DNA of 64,000 bases from Carposina sasakii (taxonomy: Eukaryota; Arthropoda; Insecta; Lepidoptera; Carposinidae): positions 3,968,001 to 4,032,000 of the forward strand of contig CP053175.1 in NCBI GenBank assembly GCA_014607495.2. Direction: 5' to 3'. Position 1 is the stretch's first letter. Every line of letters starts with the position of its first letter. Of this stretch, positions 52,384 through 64,000 are shown piece after piece. Position numbers and translations under genes: made by a program. The notes beneath the pieces were generated by a model that saw only the letters and a list, made by a program, of their open reading frames with translations, was not told the DNA's origin and made no database searches.

Positions 52384-52520
52384 CAGGGTGTGAGTTAAAG
52401 TCAGGCAAATACTGAAATGCTGAATAAGTGCCCTTATATTAATTTAATGAGAATGTTTTTACTGAAATATGGGCCTATCGGGACTTATTGTACTCGTATG
52501 ATCGTACCTACAGTTACTCT
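52384..52520 (+). repeat. Family T-like MITE, left part
   Basis: TACAGGGTGTGAGTTAAAGT, CAGGCAAATACTGAAATG; same terminal style as 57209. Confidence 0.4.
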
Positions 52521-52534
52521 TAGCATTGCGGAGG

Positions 52535-52676
52535 CCAGATAGATAGATCAGTAACAAGTTGCTTGCTCATCGTCTGAGAGAACTCCCTTGAGTTCTTTAG
52601 TCGACTCTTACGACATGCACGGAAGGAGATGCAGGTGATTTTAGTGAACCTTCGCATCAGCCTCATCAGTGAACTT
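52535..52676 (-). repeat. Family F arm
   Basis: AACAAGTTGCTTGCTCATCG, TTAGTCGACTCTTACGACAT, GCACGGAAGGAGATGCAGG. Confidence 0.55.
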
Positions 52677-54119
52677 TATACAAAAAAAATATTGCATCGA
52701 CTTCAACATGTTTTGCGATCTAACTGAAAACCAACAAACCAATAAATAACCATTTATTTATAGATGTTAATGAAAATCTAAATAAGAAAAACAAACAATA
52801 AAACGTAATCTAAACAAAGAATATTTTAATAAAACCTGTTAATAGTGTTCATACAATCCTGCATACTTTATAAGACACTTGTCAGTCCCATGTTTTGAGA
52901 GAAGGCAAGAGCGGCTGTAGTACGTCATCAAGTATTCTTCAAATATAACTCGAATACGGGAGCTTAAATAAGGCAGTACAAAGAAACAAGGAGATTTGCC
53001 TGTGAAACAATAATGCGCAAAGCTAGTTGAGTGCATTGTTTAGATGTCGGTGATATGGAGAAGGCATGTTTTTTTTACAACATTTATAATTATTTCATAC
53101 CTACCTCTTCTGTTTATTTCTCTTTCACGATTGGTTTGCTGGATTTCTTCCTACATCTCTAAGAGATAAACACGCCTTTGTACATCTTCCTTGTCATAAA
53201 CTTTACTTGTGAAAACTTTACTGTATACAATAAATTATAAGATTATTATGTGCTTATTCCCATAAATGTAATTCCTTAAATGTATTGTGTATGTTACTTT
53301 AAACACTTTATTCCGTTTATCGACTTCTGAGACATACCTATAGGTTTACCTTGTCTTAGATAATACCTTTTAACTCTAATCACGTTTTCTGCCACCAATT
53401 TTATTTTCTACTTTATAGATATAATGTGCCAACCCCAAATGAATTGAAACAGGGCAGGAAATTGATGATGATGATCAACAAAAACTGAGAGAGATGTGAT
53501 AAAATTCCGAAACTATGTAACTATATTAGTGCAAGGATAATGCGTTGATATCTTTCCCCCAATCAAAACTCTGATTAACGGACTTATTGATGAACATTTA
53601 TTATCTTAGTCTCAGCATACTATCACCTTATACTCAGTTTTCTTCATACAAAACGTCCCTTTGCATTTAGCAGGAAAGTGACTCCCGTTTAACTCCACGA
53701 AAAAAAAAAAACAAAATGTACGTAAACACACGTCCATTTTCCCTACATAGGACAGCCAGAACTGAGGATTGTAAATAATATCCTACAGCCACGTTTACTC
53801 GTAGCATACCGGGGACGTATACGAGCTCCTTCGTCAACTCTTAAGGATATACAGCTGATGTATTTTAGTGAAGCCCCGTATCAAGACAAAATGTAATAAA
53901 AACAAATGCCGCATCCAACCTTCGCACCTTGTACTCGTTCACAAAGTGAGGCAATTCCTCCAGTCAGGAAAATCCTTTGAGTCCCCAGATTGTCCTATGC
54001 ACGTGCCACAGGACGTACTAAGAAATGCATTAGCCTATTTTACACTGCTTTCTGTGAATTAAGAAATGCTACGAGCGTCTATTGTGAACTACGTTAATGG
54101 TATCTGGAGGCTTACTAAG
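52677..54119. other. Intergenic, mostly unassigned
   Basis: A short F arm at 53815-53885 (ATTTTAGTGAAGCCCCGTAT). No coding region. Confidence 0.45.
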
Positions 54120-54395
54120 TCATCATCATACATATAATCACGCCTTTATCCCTTACGAGGTAGGCAGAGCACCAAGGGCCGATAGAACCACATGGTGCCA
54201 CTTCTGTCCAATTTTGAGGGTACGAGTAGAGTTGAGATGTACAAGTTCGGTTCGTAGTGACAGGTAGTCAACCCATCGCCTTCAAAACACCGAGACCCTC
54301 TTGTCCCTCTACAGACTTGTACAGTATGCCCGGGAAGAGAAGCAGCTGTAGTATTATACTTTTTTTTTCACTTCTAGAGCAGCATAGAAGCATAG
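54120..54395 (+). mobile_element. Family G element
   Basis: TAATCACGCCTTTATCCC, GTAGGCAGAGCACC, CCACATGGTGCCACTTCTG, GTACAGTATGCCCGGGAAGA, GAGCAGCATAGAAG. Confidence 0.6.
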
Positions 54396-54407
54396 ATATA
54401 TAATATA

Positions 54408-54590
54408 TACTATAGGCATGGCTTCACTAGAATAAATCCGCTACATCTCCTTTCGTGCATGTTGTAAGAATCAACAAAGGAATCAATTTTGGCAATCTCT
54501 CAGGCAATGAGTTTACAACTTGTCACTGATCATTGACATCTGTCCTCGCTTTGGTAAGCACGGCTATGGGATCTCTTATGCTGTTTTGTA
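54408..54590 (+). repeat. Family F arm
   Basis: GGCTTCACTAGAATAAATCC, CGTGCATGTTGTAAGAATC, TCTCTCAGGCAATGAG, CACGGCTATGGGATCTC. Confidence 0.5.
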
Positions 54591-54697
54591 CAAATTTTTA
54601 CAAATAAAGTGTATAACAAAGGAATTTCTTCCAGAAAACCATCTCCTTTATGGTCATGCCGTTCTGGTTACCCTATTTCGATAACACAGCCGTGTGT

Positions 54698-54978
54698 TAT
54701 GTAAATCTTCTTCTTCTTCAGCTTATTGCAGCCCACTGCTGGACGTCGGCCTCCCGCAGGGCACGCTACAAGGCTACTGCCATAGGGGGGTATTTGCCCA
54801 TAGTCACCACGCTAGACAGGCGGGTTGGTGACCGCAGTGTGATGTTCGGACTATGTTGTCAGTACGGGAGACGCTGCTGCCCACCTCCCGGAAACCCTTA
54901 ACCGCTTCGTTACCCACGGGCAGGCAGGAATGGTACAAAGTCTACTCTGCTGGCACCACGCGGCCATTGTATGTAAAT
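54698..54978 (-). mobile_element. Family E copy with 9 bp TSD
   Basis: TATGTAAAT at 54698-54706 and 54970-54978. The complement ends in a (GAA)n tail; it carries all E blocks including GGTTGGTGACCGCAGTGTGA and CTCTGCTGGCACCACGCGGC at the 5' side. Confidence 0.82.
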
Positions 54979-55705
54979 ACATAACATAAAATAAAACAGT
55001 GATTATTGTTGCTTTTGCATTAACTTCTTTTCCAAAGCCAAAAATATTACGAATTTCAGAATAAGTTTAGTATTTCGTCATAATATATATTTTATTATTA
55101 TTTACATATCTCTAAAATATTATTATTAAAAAATTCCGACATAATTATTAAAGGACGAGCTATAAGCAATTTCCAACGTAATAATGTTGTCCCGAATATT
55201 GTTATTATTATTATTTTCATAAAATCTCGACACATCCTCCTGTTTTATTAAATGAGATTCTTGATTATTACGTAACTGGCGGCCACCCACGTTTCCGCCT
55301 GAAAATACAAAGGCGTCCTCTCAGGTGATCAGCTAGCAACTTATCTCTGATCTGTTATTTATATTATTTTTTTACTTCTGGTAAAGCCACGACTTAGTAC
55401 GCATGATATTGAGAATTTTGATTTTCCCCGTTCCATTGGGAATTATGGGAAATCCCTCCTTAGTGCACAGCGCATTTCGCTCTCGCTTTGTTACTTTTAA
55501 TACGTATGTACGGTGTGAGTTTTCACTGCTAAATTGTTCAAAAAATCACCTCATGCCATTGTTCTTACTACTTATCTCAATGCATCACATCATCACGCAA
55601 TAATGTGATTGGTTGGCTACTTTACGTTAACGTGAACGAGTTCGAATTGTAAACTCACACGTCGCACACATATCGTCGATGGTTCGATACGAGTAGATAC
55701 GTTTA
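54979..55705. other. Intergenic, mostly unassigned
   Basis: ATT-rich with (ATT)n near 55200. A short F scrap lies at 55318-55350. Confidence 0.4.
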
Positions 55706-55795
55706 AACTCTAGAGCCTGCCAAAGAAATATAATATACGAACTTACAAAAACTCAAAAAACATAACCCTCATTCTAGCGTAGTCGGCTGCCAGTA
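55706..55795 (-). repeat. Family V repeat
   Basis: CTAGAGCCTGCCAAAGAAAT, ACTCAAAAAACATAACCCTC, GCGTAGTCGGCTGCCAG. Confidence 0.5.
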
Positions 55796-56084
55796 ATAAA
55801 TAACTGCCGACTAATAATGTAAACCTGCCATGTATGTAATACCCTGGCAGACTTGTAATCAAAAAGCTCACTGGCCATTTTACGTCTACCGATGCCGTAA
55901 CCATGGCAACCGTCCCAGGGGGCTGGGAATATAAATACCTTCCCGTTGTCTCTCCATATTGTTTTTAATTTTGCAAGGTTTTGTTGTATCATAGTGAAAT
56001 TATAGATAAAATTCATTGTAGATATAGTAACGGGATAGTATAAAAAATGCAATTTGATAACTCAACTTTGTACCTTTCTTGGTA

Positions 56085-56330
56085 TTATTTATTGTACACA
56101 CAAACATTGAAAAATATAGTGACTTAACATAGTACCAGTGATAATAGCTATATGTACATAGGCAAGCTTATCTCTTCAAGAAATTTCTTCTAGAAAATCT
56201 AAAATACATGTGAACTTGCTACACAATTACAAACGTTTGTATAAAAAATCTTGTTGTACCCATAAAGTAAATTGTTGTTAAAACGCGAGCTTTACTTTAA
56301 AAGAGGTTTCTTCCAACCAACCAGTTATTA
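56085..56330 (-). repeat. Family S-like LINE ends, diverged
   Basis: ATTTATTGTACACACAAACA, ACATAGGCAAGCTTATCTC, AAGAAATTTCTTCTAG; a second end-like AAAGAGGTTTCTTCCAACC at 56299. Confidence 0.4.
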
Positions 56331-56405
56331 TTACTATTCTTTAAACAGATGAGAAACGGATGTCACTTAAAGATTATAAAAATATCGGTATCATCAAAAT
56401 ACCTA

Positions 56406-56762
56406 TACATGATGTTTTTTGGTCGTCAACGTTCCCGAAAACTATGGAATCTCCTCATCATCACGATCATTTTTCTCCATGGAAATATACCTGGGAAGTG
56501 TCTGGTTCCCAAGATATTAGGGTTCAAAGTTTTTCTGCATAAATGCACATAGTCACGCATAACAAGATTTTTTCAAGAGAAATAATTAATATCTGTTTAT
56601 GAAAGAACTAGCATAAATACGTGACACTATAAATTGCGCCCGAGAAAGTAATAAAAAAAAATACTTCGTTTTCCAGCATTTTCTTTGGCATAAACTTACT
56701 TTAATTGATATAGCGTAGCGTACGTACCCTTTGTTAAGAGTGGCAACAAAAAACATTCTGTA
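56406..56762 (+). mobile_element. Family A MITE, copy 7
   Basis: TA-flanked; ends TACATGATGTTTTTTGG and AACATTCTGTA, both mutated from the consensus. Confidence 0.75.
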
Positions 56763-56989
56763 TAATAGAACTAACATAACCCGAAATCAGAGCTATCCTA
56801 ATTTAAATTCATAGATAATTTTTTGGCGCCATTAAACCTGGTTTTAATCAATTTAAAACAAGCCGCCAGTGAGTAATTTAATTAATATTATCTAGGCTAT
56901 ATATTAGTGGGACCGGTTAGGAATTTTGTTGAAGTAAAGGTGTGTATACATTGAATATTTTTTATTTATTTATTCCTAGCAGCCGCCCA

Positions 56990-57105
56990 CTACTTATTCT
57001 TATTCTTTATTGTACACAAAACATTACAATAAATACAAAGAAATCAACAAAAGAAATGCATACAAAGGCGTGCTTATCTCTACAAGAGATTTCTTCCAGC
57101 ATACC
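56990..57105 (-). repeat. Family S LINE-like 3' end
   Basis: TTATTCTTATTCTTTATTG, CACAAAACATTACAATAAAT, AAATGCATACAAAGGCGTGC, AAGAGATTTCTTCCAGC. Confidence 0.55.
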
Positions 57106-57208
57106 AGAGAGCAAAGTGAGACCAATGAGTTATAAAGGTAATCAAGTGTATAAACATAATTAAAGCTAGGTCACTTTATAATAAACAAAAATTAAATATA
57201 CATACATA

Positions 57209-57680
57209 TACAGGGTGTTTGTGACAGCCAGGCAAACATTGATACCATGACTTCAGACCATGATTCTGAGGCGGAAAACACTGAAAATTTTCGCAGGGAA
57301 ATTCTGAAATTTTCGGATTTTTTATTTTCATATTTTCAGGAAAAAAATTCTTTACTTCGTTTAATAAGGCCTTAAATAATGTCATGAAAATAAAATTTTA
57401 ACCAAAAGATGATTATCAAAAAAAAGTAGCCCTCAAAAAATTTCAAAAAACTGATCAACCCTAATGGAGAGTCACAATTGATCCAAAAAACAGAAATGGG
57501 TCACACAATAACTAATACGCCCATTTAATTTGTCACAGAATCGTCCGATACAATTAGCGCGGAGAGCAAAGATTACTGAAAATCATATCAAAAATACATT
57601 TCCTGCGAGTAATAACATTGTCGCATAACTCAACAGAATGGTATATTGTTCATTTGCCTGGCTGTCACCTACACCTTGTA
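57209..57680. mobile_element. Family T MITE, 472 bp
   Basis: TACAGGGTGTTTGTGACAGC + CAGGCAAA is mirrored by TTTGCCTGGCTGTCACCTAC + ACCTTGTA, about 27 bp inverted ends. AT-rich interior; no credible ORF. Confidence 0.72.
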
Positions 57681-57734
57681 AACATAGATAAGTACATACA
57701 TACATACAGTCAAATAATAAAAAGAAAACAGCAA

Positions 57735-58075
57735 TTTTGTATCAGCATTGCACCCGCGCGAAGCTGGGGCACGTAACTAAATATATATAATCGCAGCTTC
57801 CATACTACGAGTATATCGAGTTGTACCCCGAAAAAAATTTGTATTGGGAAAATGTGTTTAAGGTGTAGCTGTGTTGATTTTGTTCCCAAATATTACAAAA
57901 ACTCGAAAATAACAAAATTTTCGAGATGTGCCCCTATATTATAAAAGCTGCGAACATTAACAATATAAAAATTAAATTTTAAAGCAAGCTAAGTAGGTAA
58001 ACTAAGAACCTTTATATACAGGGACAGACAGATAGCGGGAAGCGACTTATTTTAGTTATTACAAGTAGTGAAGTT
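57735..58075 (+). repeat. Family K Helitron-like, interrupted
   Basis: TCAGCATTGCACCCGCGCGA, AGCTGGGGCACGTAACTA on the left and GGGACAGACAGATAGCGGGA on the right, with about 230 unrelated bases between. Confidence 0.4.
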
Positions 58076-58364
58076 TCCAAACAACTACAATTTACCTATA
58101 CATACTGAATTACTGACGAATAATCTAGAACAATAGGGATGTTTGACAGTTATTTGACCGTTATTCCAACTCTGACCAATAAACTTCAAAACAGTGAAGA
58201 TTTAATTAGAACTTCGCTAGTTTAGACCTAGTACTATCTCAATTTATTACATACACTAACTATATCCAAACCAAACTGTTACAAGTTTGAATACTGGAAA
58301 CTTGGACAATTTACACTGGAAATGGCTAATTCTAGTATGCATTTTACTATCGAATCTTTCAATT

Positions 58365-58605
58365 GGACATCATCATCATCATCAGCTTATTGCAGTCCAC
58401 TGTGGCACGCCACAAGACTGCCATGGGGGGTATTTGACCATAGTCACCACGCTGGGCAGGCGAGTTGGTGACCGCAGTTTGTATTAACACGGGAGGCGCT
58501 GCTGCCCACCTCCCGGAAACCCTTAATCGCCTCTTGCGATACCCATGGGCAGACATGGGGTGGTACGAATTCTACTCTGCCGGCGGCACCACACTTAAAT
58601 AGAAA
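58365..58605 (-). mobile_element. Family E copy
   Basis: (CATCAT)n then CAGCTTATTGCAGTCCACTG and all later E blocks to CTCTGCCGGCGGCACC; tail type is (GAT)n rather than (GAA)n. Confidence 0.72.
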
Positions 58606-59670
58606 AGGAGAACATATTGCGCCGACCGCAAATTAATAGGAACAGGGTAGGAAGATGATGATATAATATCGTGGCTATATCGTAGATTTAGCAGGATACA
58701 ATTTAGTGGTCGAAGAACACGGTTGTCTACTACAAAAGTAGCTCAACTTATGTTTTTAAACGTAAATTAAAAAATATAAATTATAAAAAAAAGCAATGAA
58801 CTCCCAATGAAAATAGTTGATTTTTGTAGATACAATGAACTCTTAAATACGCCCATACTTAATTTACAATAATAACTAATATTAAAATAACATTTACATC
58901 AATTTATAGACAAGACAGTCCTAAGCCTGCAAAGTATGAAGGAGAGTTCATTGGTTTTCCTTTACGACTTTAGTTTAGTTTAAATTAGACTAAAATATGA
59001 CATATTTAAAAAATAATATATTCCTGTAGGTATAATTAAGTAGCACGCGTTCTGTCTAACGAATTACATAATGTTACGTGCTACGATATTTAGCGTGCTG
59101 CTAGATTTAACGCTATCGCACCGGCCGCCTACACGCATCCTAAATTGCGCGTTATAACATAGCATAAAATATAGCACGCTCGAAAATTATAGTTTATAAT
59201 CCCTAGCGAGCTATGTTTTTAACACCGTCTTGGACACCTCTAGTTAATTTTACTCAAAGCGAGAAGATGAAGAGACACGTGGTACTTGATAGGCTAACTG
59301 GTGAAAAATAGGTGTGTAATTTGCACGTTACTAACCAACCTCTTTAGAGGATACTGGGCGTGACGATATGTATGTATGTAATTATCCTATATGTAAACAA
59401 ACTTACTTTTAATTTACAATGTCAGTATCAGGGTTACTAAACTAAGTCATATCCTGTCTTGAACTAAGTCTATGACCCACCTTATTTCAATTAAGATTTT
59501 ACACGACCAATGAGAATTCTATGGAGAAATATTAGGACACAATGCAACTTGGTAATACTAAGTTAGTATTACCAGACATAGCTTATTTTAAGCGTATATT
59601 CGGCTATATATAAAGTCCTTGCAAAGTTCATTAGATAACTTGCTTAGATAACAATGTAGACTGAATACTG
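58606..59670. other. Intergenic, mostly unassigned
   Basis: 59040-59225 repeats TAGCACGC, GTGCTA and GCGTGCT words in both orientations. No gene. Confidence 0.4.
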
Positions 59671-59885
59671 CGACGGCCGACTGGTCTAGTAGTGACCCTG
59701 TCTGCGACGCCATAGGTCCTGGGTTCTAATCCCGGTAGGTGCAAACATTGATATGACGAATATCAATGTTTGTTTCCGAGTCATGGATGTTTCTATACTT
59801 ATCTATGTCTTTATATATCGTTGCTTAGTACCCACGACACAAGACCTTAGGGATCTTACTGTGGGACTAGGTTAATGTGTTTTTA
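59671..59885 (+). mobile_element. SINE family H
   Basis: GGCCGACTGGTCTAGTAGTG, GGTCCTGGGTTCTAATCCCG, CAAACATTGATATGACGAAT, TGCTTAGTACCCACGACACA and an A-rich end. Confidence 0.78.
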
Positions 59886-60032
59886 TAAAAAAAATATATA
59901 TTACCGATTGGAATAGTTGGTTTTTTAATTTTAATAGTAACCATTAGCCAAAGCGCGCACTTGCGGCCAAGCAGCAACGGCCAGGCCGTGGCGGCCACCG
60001 ACTTCACCAAATTGCATTGTATCATCATTGTA

Positions 60033-60165
60033 ACTGAACTTGTACATCTCAACTATACCCTAAAAATTGGTCAGAAGTGGCACCATGTGGTCCTATCGGC
60101 CCTTGGTGCTCTGCCTACCCCGTAAGGGATACAGGCGTGATTATATTATGTATGTATGTATGTAT
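60033..60165 (-). repeat. Family G end with (TATG)n
   Basis: GAACTTGTACATCTCAACTA, GTGGCACCATGTGGTCCTAT, CCCCGTAAGGGATACAGGCG, then TATGTATGTATG. Confidence 0.6.
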
Positions 60166-60572
60166 CATCAGTGCAAGCTTGGTCTTATAGTGTGTATGCT
60201 TCTTTACAAAGATACGTTTGGTCACTTTCATTAGGACTTGATTTGGATTAATCTATATTATGTTTACTCGAACTGTAAAATTAACGTTTAAGTATTTAAA
60301 ATGAACTTTATAACACTGTTCATAAAGGCACAATTATATTTTAAACAGAAAAGTTATAAGTTAGTGAGATTAAATGAAATATTAATTTTATTGTAAACAT
60401 TATCAACGTAAAAGCGAAACACTTAGATAGCACAAATTAAAGAGAAAAGGTTAAACTAAGTGTCATTACAAAGAAAGATAAACCAAAAGGGAGTGGTTAT
60501 TTTTCAAAGAAAGCTGGTGACAAAGTGATTAAGTGCTAAGCCGGCATTACAAGATCTAAATTTATAAGAAAT

Positions 60573-60765
60573 AGCGGACGCCCGCGACTTTATCCTCGTA
60601 AACTTTAGAATTACCATTATTTTCCGTGAGAATTTCGAAAATATAGATAGCCTATATTATTTCTTATTACATTAGCTATCTGTCGGTTAAAGCCCCTTTG
60701 AAATATGTCTAGCCGTTTGGGAGATTAGCCGGAACAAACAGAGAGACAAATATTGAAAAAAAAAA
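60573..60765 (-). repeat. Helitron-like repeat, related to J/K
   Basis: GCGGACGCCCGCGACTTTAT, CTTTAGAATTACCATTATTT, TAGCCGTTTGGGAGATTAGC; no clean ends. Confidence 0.4.
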
Positions 60766-61384
60766 TGTTAGTGTATGTATCGTTTAAACATCCATATGCA
60801 TTCCTGCCAATAAGTATCTATCAATTATAGTTCAAAATAAAACCTATTACACTAAATGTTTCGATGAATCAAATGATTCGATCGAGCAATGTGTTACCTT
60901 GCCTAAGCCAGTACAGCTGTAGTATAGTATTTTACGTTTTTTGCATTGAGCTAAGCGCTTGAAGCGTTTTTCATGAGTCACTTATATAAAAGTTTCCAGT
61001 GAGTACTTGAATAAAATCCTCAGAATAATTCTTTGACAAACCCATAAATCACAAGAAGCCATCTATTCCAATTCTGCGACGACAGCAAACAAAGAAAAAA
61101 GAAGAGAAACAATATATCGATATTACACGTAAATCTGTCGAAAAACTTGCTAACTTTATTTGGTAAAGTGTACAAACTTTGCACTCAAACAAAATGTCGG
61201 CTTCGAGAGGCACTTCTCGAGTTAAAATATAAGTCGACAGGGCCTTGGCTATACTTTTTGTAGTTCTACTTTTAGTAATCTGCAGGGCTGTCACGAGAGT
61301 AATATCGAAATAATGAAATAACTTCCATTTATTCAGGCTTCTTCTCTATATCCTTCTGTTCTCTTCTTTCTATATCCAATGAGC
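60766..61384. other. Intergenic, unassigned
   Basis: An 81-codon ORF at 61049-61294 (- strand) lacks recognisable features. Confidence 0.4.
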
Positions 61385-61387
61385 CTT

Positions 61388-61590
61388 GCCGGGCTTCACT
61401 AGAATACATCAGCTGCATCTCCTTCCGTGCATATCGTGAGAGTCGACTAAGGAACTCAGGAGCGTTCTCTCAGGCGATGATCTAGCTAACTTATCTATGT
61501 ATTACGTAGGACACCGACCCCGCTATGCTTAATGAGGCTGTAGGATGTCTTTCACGATCTTGCTACCCCATTTTGGGAATATTGTTGTAT
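61388..61590 (+). repeat. Family F arm
   Basis: GGGCTTCACTAGAATACATC, AGCTGCATCTCCTTCCGTGC, CTCTCAGGCGATGATCTAGC, GGCTGTAGGATGTC. Confidence 0.6.
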
Positions 61591-61949
61591 GTATTATCCA
61601 TTTTTTTTTCATCGTATAGACAATACGACACAAGTTAATATGAACTAACAAATACCAATAAAATGTTCATATAACGTAGGCTTGTGTCGCTTAACTATTA
61701 TACCTCGCAGTGCCAGATCTAATTTCTTGAACCAGCCTCTTCGTATACGGTCAATGACCAACTAATTGTCAACAAAAATAAACAAAACCTGAATTATTAA
61801 TTAGTTACACTTCGATGCGGTGACCGTATCTCCATCTCTGTTTAACTTGAGATTTAGTTAATGCAGTTTCTCTGTCTAGTGGTTCGCCTAATTTTCGGAT
61901 TTCTAAGCTAAGGTCGTATTGATGGGACCGATTTTTCTGGTCTAATAAA

Positions 61950-62184
61950 TATATTCACACACTATACAACACATTAACCTAGTCCCACATTAAGATCCCT
62001 AAGGTCTTGTGTCGTGGATACTAAGCAACGGTATATAAATACATAGATAAGTATAGAAACATCCATGCCTCGGAAACAAACATCGATATTCTTTATATCA
62101 ATGTTTGCACCTACCGGGATTCGAACCCAAGACCTATGGCGTCGCAGGCAGGGTCACTACCTACTAGACCAATCGGCCGTCAAA
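61950..62184 (-). mobile_element. SINE family H, nearly complete
   Basis: Complement gives GACGGCCGATTGGTCTAGTA, GGTCTTGGGTTCGAATCCCG, the CATGGATGTTTCTATACTTA block, GGACTAGGTTAATGTGTTG and a GTGTGAATAT end. Confidence 0.8.
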
Positions 62185-62394
62185 TAATATAGGTATATAC
62201 TTTTATGTAAGTAGTACTTTGAAAACTCCATGGGTGTAAGTGTAACAGAAGGAATGTATCCAGCGGCGCGGTGGTAAGGTCCACCTTACGAGTACCGCGT
62301 GGTACTTAATTAATAAGCTACTCGTAACTCGTGAAAAGTGAGTGTGTAATTTGTGAACTCCTTCCCAAACCCTTTGGGGAATTACGGGCTACCA

Positions 62395-62798
62395 TACAGA
62401 GTGATTTTTGGTCGTCAACGTTCTCGAAAACTACGGAATCTCCTCATTAGCACGATTATTTTTCTCCGCGGAAGCATACCTGGGAAGTGTCTGGTTTTCA
62501 AAATATTAGGGTCCAAAGTTGAGTAAATAGACTGCGTTTTTCTGCATAAATGCACATTGACGCGTGTAGCAAGATTTTTTCACGAGAAATAATTAATATC
62601 TGTCTATGAAAAAAAGCTAGCATGAACATCCAGTGTTTATGCTAGTTCACTATAAATTTGGCCCGATCTAGAAATAAAAAAAAAATACAAAAAAATTTAC
62701 ATCGTTTCCCAGCATTTTTTTTTTGGCATAAACTTACTTTATTTGATGTATAGAATACGTACCCTTCGTTAAGGGTGACAACGAAAAAATACCCTGTA
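62395..62798 (+). mobile_element. Family A MITE, copy 8
   Basis: TACAGAGTGATTTTTGG ... ATACCCTGTA. Has an extra inverted scrap (CCAGTGTTTATGCTAGTT) near 62630. Confidence 0.78.
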
Positions 62799-63739
62799 TG
62801 TCTGTATTATTAATAGTCACTTGCCAGATGCCCCGGGATATTCTAGATATGCCATGTTTCTATTTCTCTGGTCGCCTCTGTTGATCTTGGCTAACATGAG
62901 TTGCACTGGCGGGAATAAGTATGACCAATAGCGGTGCCCCAAAAAAATAGATGTAGGTATTTTTTTTTATTCTAAAAACTAAAGTCAATTTTATGTGATG
63001 TACTTTTGTTTACGCTTGATTTCACTTGGTGACAATTTGATAGAGAGAAATGAAAGCGTATAATTTCTTTTGAACATTGGTTCCGTAGCAAAGTGAGGGA
63101 GCGGTGTTCAGAGTCAATAACAGTAGATTAAATTATGTACAATATTACCGGTATTTACCCTTCCCGTGAGAATTACGTCATGTATGGTTAGATAGATAGA
63201 ACTCTTTATTATAAGTACAACAATTTTCTGCACAAGGGCCAGCTTGCCTTCCATGGCATTCTTTACCACTTACTTACTTACTTCAGAACAGTTTATTTGT
63301 TATAGGTACATACACAAATAATATTCATCCAATACACCATATTCATTTAAAAAATAACAATATTTATTAATTAATTACAAATAACACGCCTACCAAGTTT
63401 AAAGTCTCCATGGTTTACGCTGTACGTTGATCAGAAAGTCAGTTCTTAACCCTGATAAGTAACGTACTTCATAGCTTCGCCCGTAACTGCGGGATCGAAT
63501 CTACGGCCGTTAATTGAAAAGCACACGACACGTCTAAACCTACCGCTATTTACCACTTCCACTGCTATAAAGAAAAATTAAATTAAAATCTAGTCACGGA
63601 ACCTTAAAAAAGCCAAAAAAAAATTAAGAGCAGAGGTTAGTAACCTGAAGATATCTGTTCAGTGAACCGTGCATGATAAATATTTCGATACTAGGCTGTT
63701 GACCATGAATTTGCTTACAATATTCTACTTATCATAGTA
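62799..63739. other. Intergenic with small repeat scraps
   Basis: 63190-63260 is family S-like (ACTCTTTATTATAAGTAC). 63470-63560 on the - strand is a SINE I head (TTCGATCCCGCAGTTACGGG). No gene. Confidence 0.4.
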
Positions 63740-63987
63740 TACAGGGTGTAACGGAAGGGGTATGTGAAGCCAAATGCTATGAAAATAGATCACTATACAG
63801 AACTTATTCACAAAATTTGAGACTCGAAATGGCATGTTTATTTTTCAATATTGTAAGAACATTCCTGAATTAATTCTCTCTATAACATCTGGAAAAATAA
63901 ACATGTGATTTCAATTCTCAGATTTTGTGTATAGGTTCAATATGGTTGACGATTTTCACTGCTTAACCCCTTTTGTTACACTCTGTA
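63740..63987. mobile_element. Family C MITE, complete
   Basis: TACAGGGTGTAACGGAAGGG and CCCCTTTTGTTACACTCTGTA ends; the inside folds back (TTGAGACTCGAAATGGCATG against CATGTGATTTCAATTCTCAG). TA follows the right end. Confidence 0.75.
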
Positions 63988-64000
63988 TAAGCTGGAAAGA

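Noticed and set aside
8720..56552. Recurring 40-residue ORF (FGRQRSRKL...LGSKVE type) in several family A copies
   Set aside because: It recurs because the copies are young repeats. Different frames are open in different copies and there is no start or domain.
14750..64000. A second host gene or multi-gene system
   Set aside because: I looked on both strands for exon chains with coherent phases, known motifs or conserved blocks. Only transposon-derived coding sequence was found, apart from the weak first-exon candidate at 27683.

Overview
This is insect nuclear DNA, most likely from a moth or butterfly (Lepidoptera). It is AT-rich, has spliced exons with GT..AG introns, and is filled with small dispersed elements of types familiar from Lepidoptera: Lep1-like non-autonomous Helitrons ending in CTAG, tRNA-derived SINEs, LINE 3' tails ending in microsatellites, and TA-flanked MITEs. 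I could run no search, so family names rest on recognition of motifs and ends.

Layout. (1) 214-12254, + strand: the 3' half of one cell-adhesion gene of the Roughest/Kirre/Neph family. Ten exons carry the last Ig domain, one transmembrane helix and a cytoplasmic tail ending in the PDZ ligand THV. All nine intron phases agree and the joined frame is open for about 480 codons. Earlier Ig exons lie upstream of the window. (2) 12255-about 14750: a repeat-poor AT-rich tract, probably the 3'UTR. (3) 14750-64000: apparently intergenic, or a very long intron, made of nested repeats. Its only large coding element is a Ty3/gypsy LTR retrotransposon on the - strand (23326-27292) with identical LTRs, a missing gag core and three single-base frameshifts. 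A possible non-coding first exon sits at 27683-27824.

Repeat families, with labels used here only. A: eight copies of a 270-430 bp TA-flanked MITE. C and T: other MITEs that share A's terminal TACAGGGTG. D, H and I: tRNA-derived SINEs. E and RTE: LINE 3' ends with microsatellite tails, several with clear target-site duplications. F, G, L, M, N, O and P: foldback or MITE-like elements. J and K: Helitron-like. S and V: short LINE-like or unknown repeats. Many are nested, so relative insertion order can be read.

I see no second protein-coding host gene, no functional tRNA gene and no novel multi-gene system. The points most worth a second look are the splice-dependent PDZ ligand, the near-new LTR element sitting in a palindrome, the 0.7 kb foldback at 17.94-18.64 kb, the shared ends of three MITE families, and the candidate isolated 5' exon.
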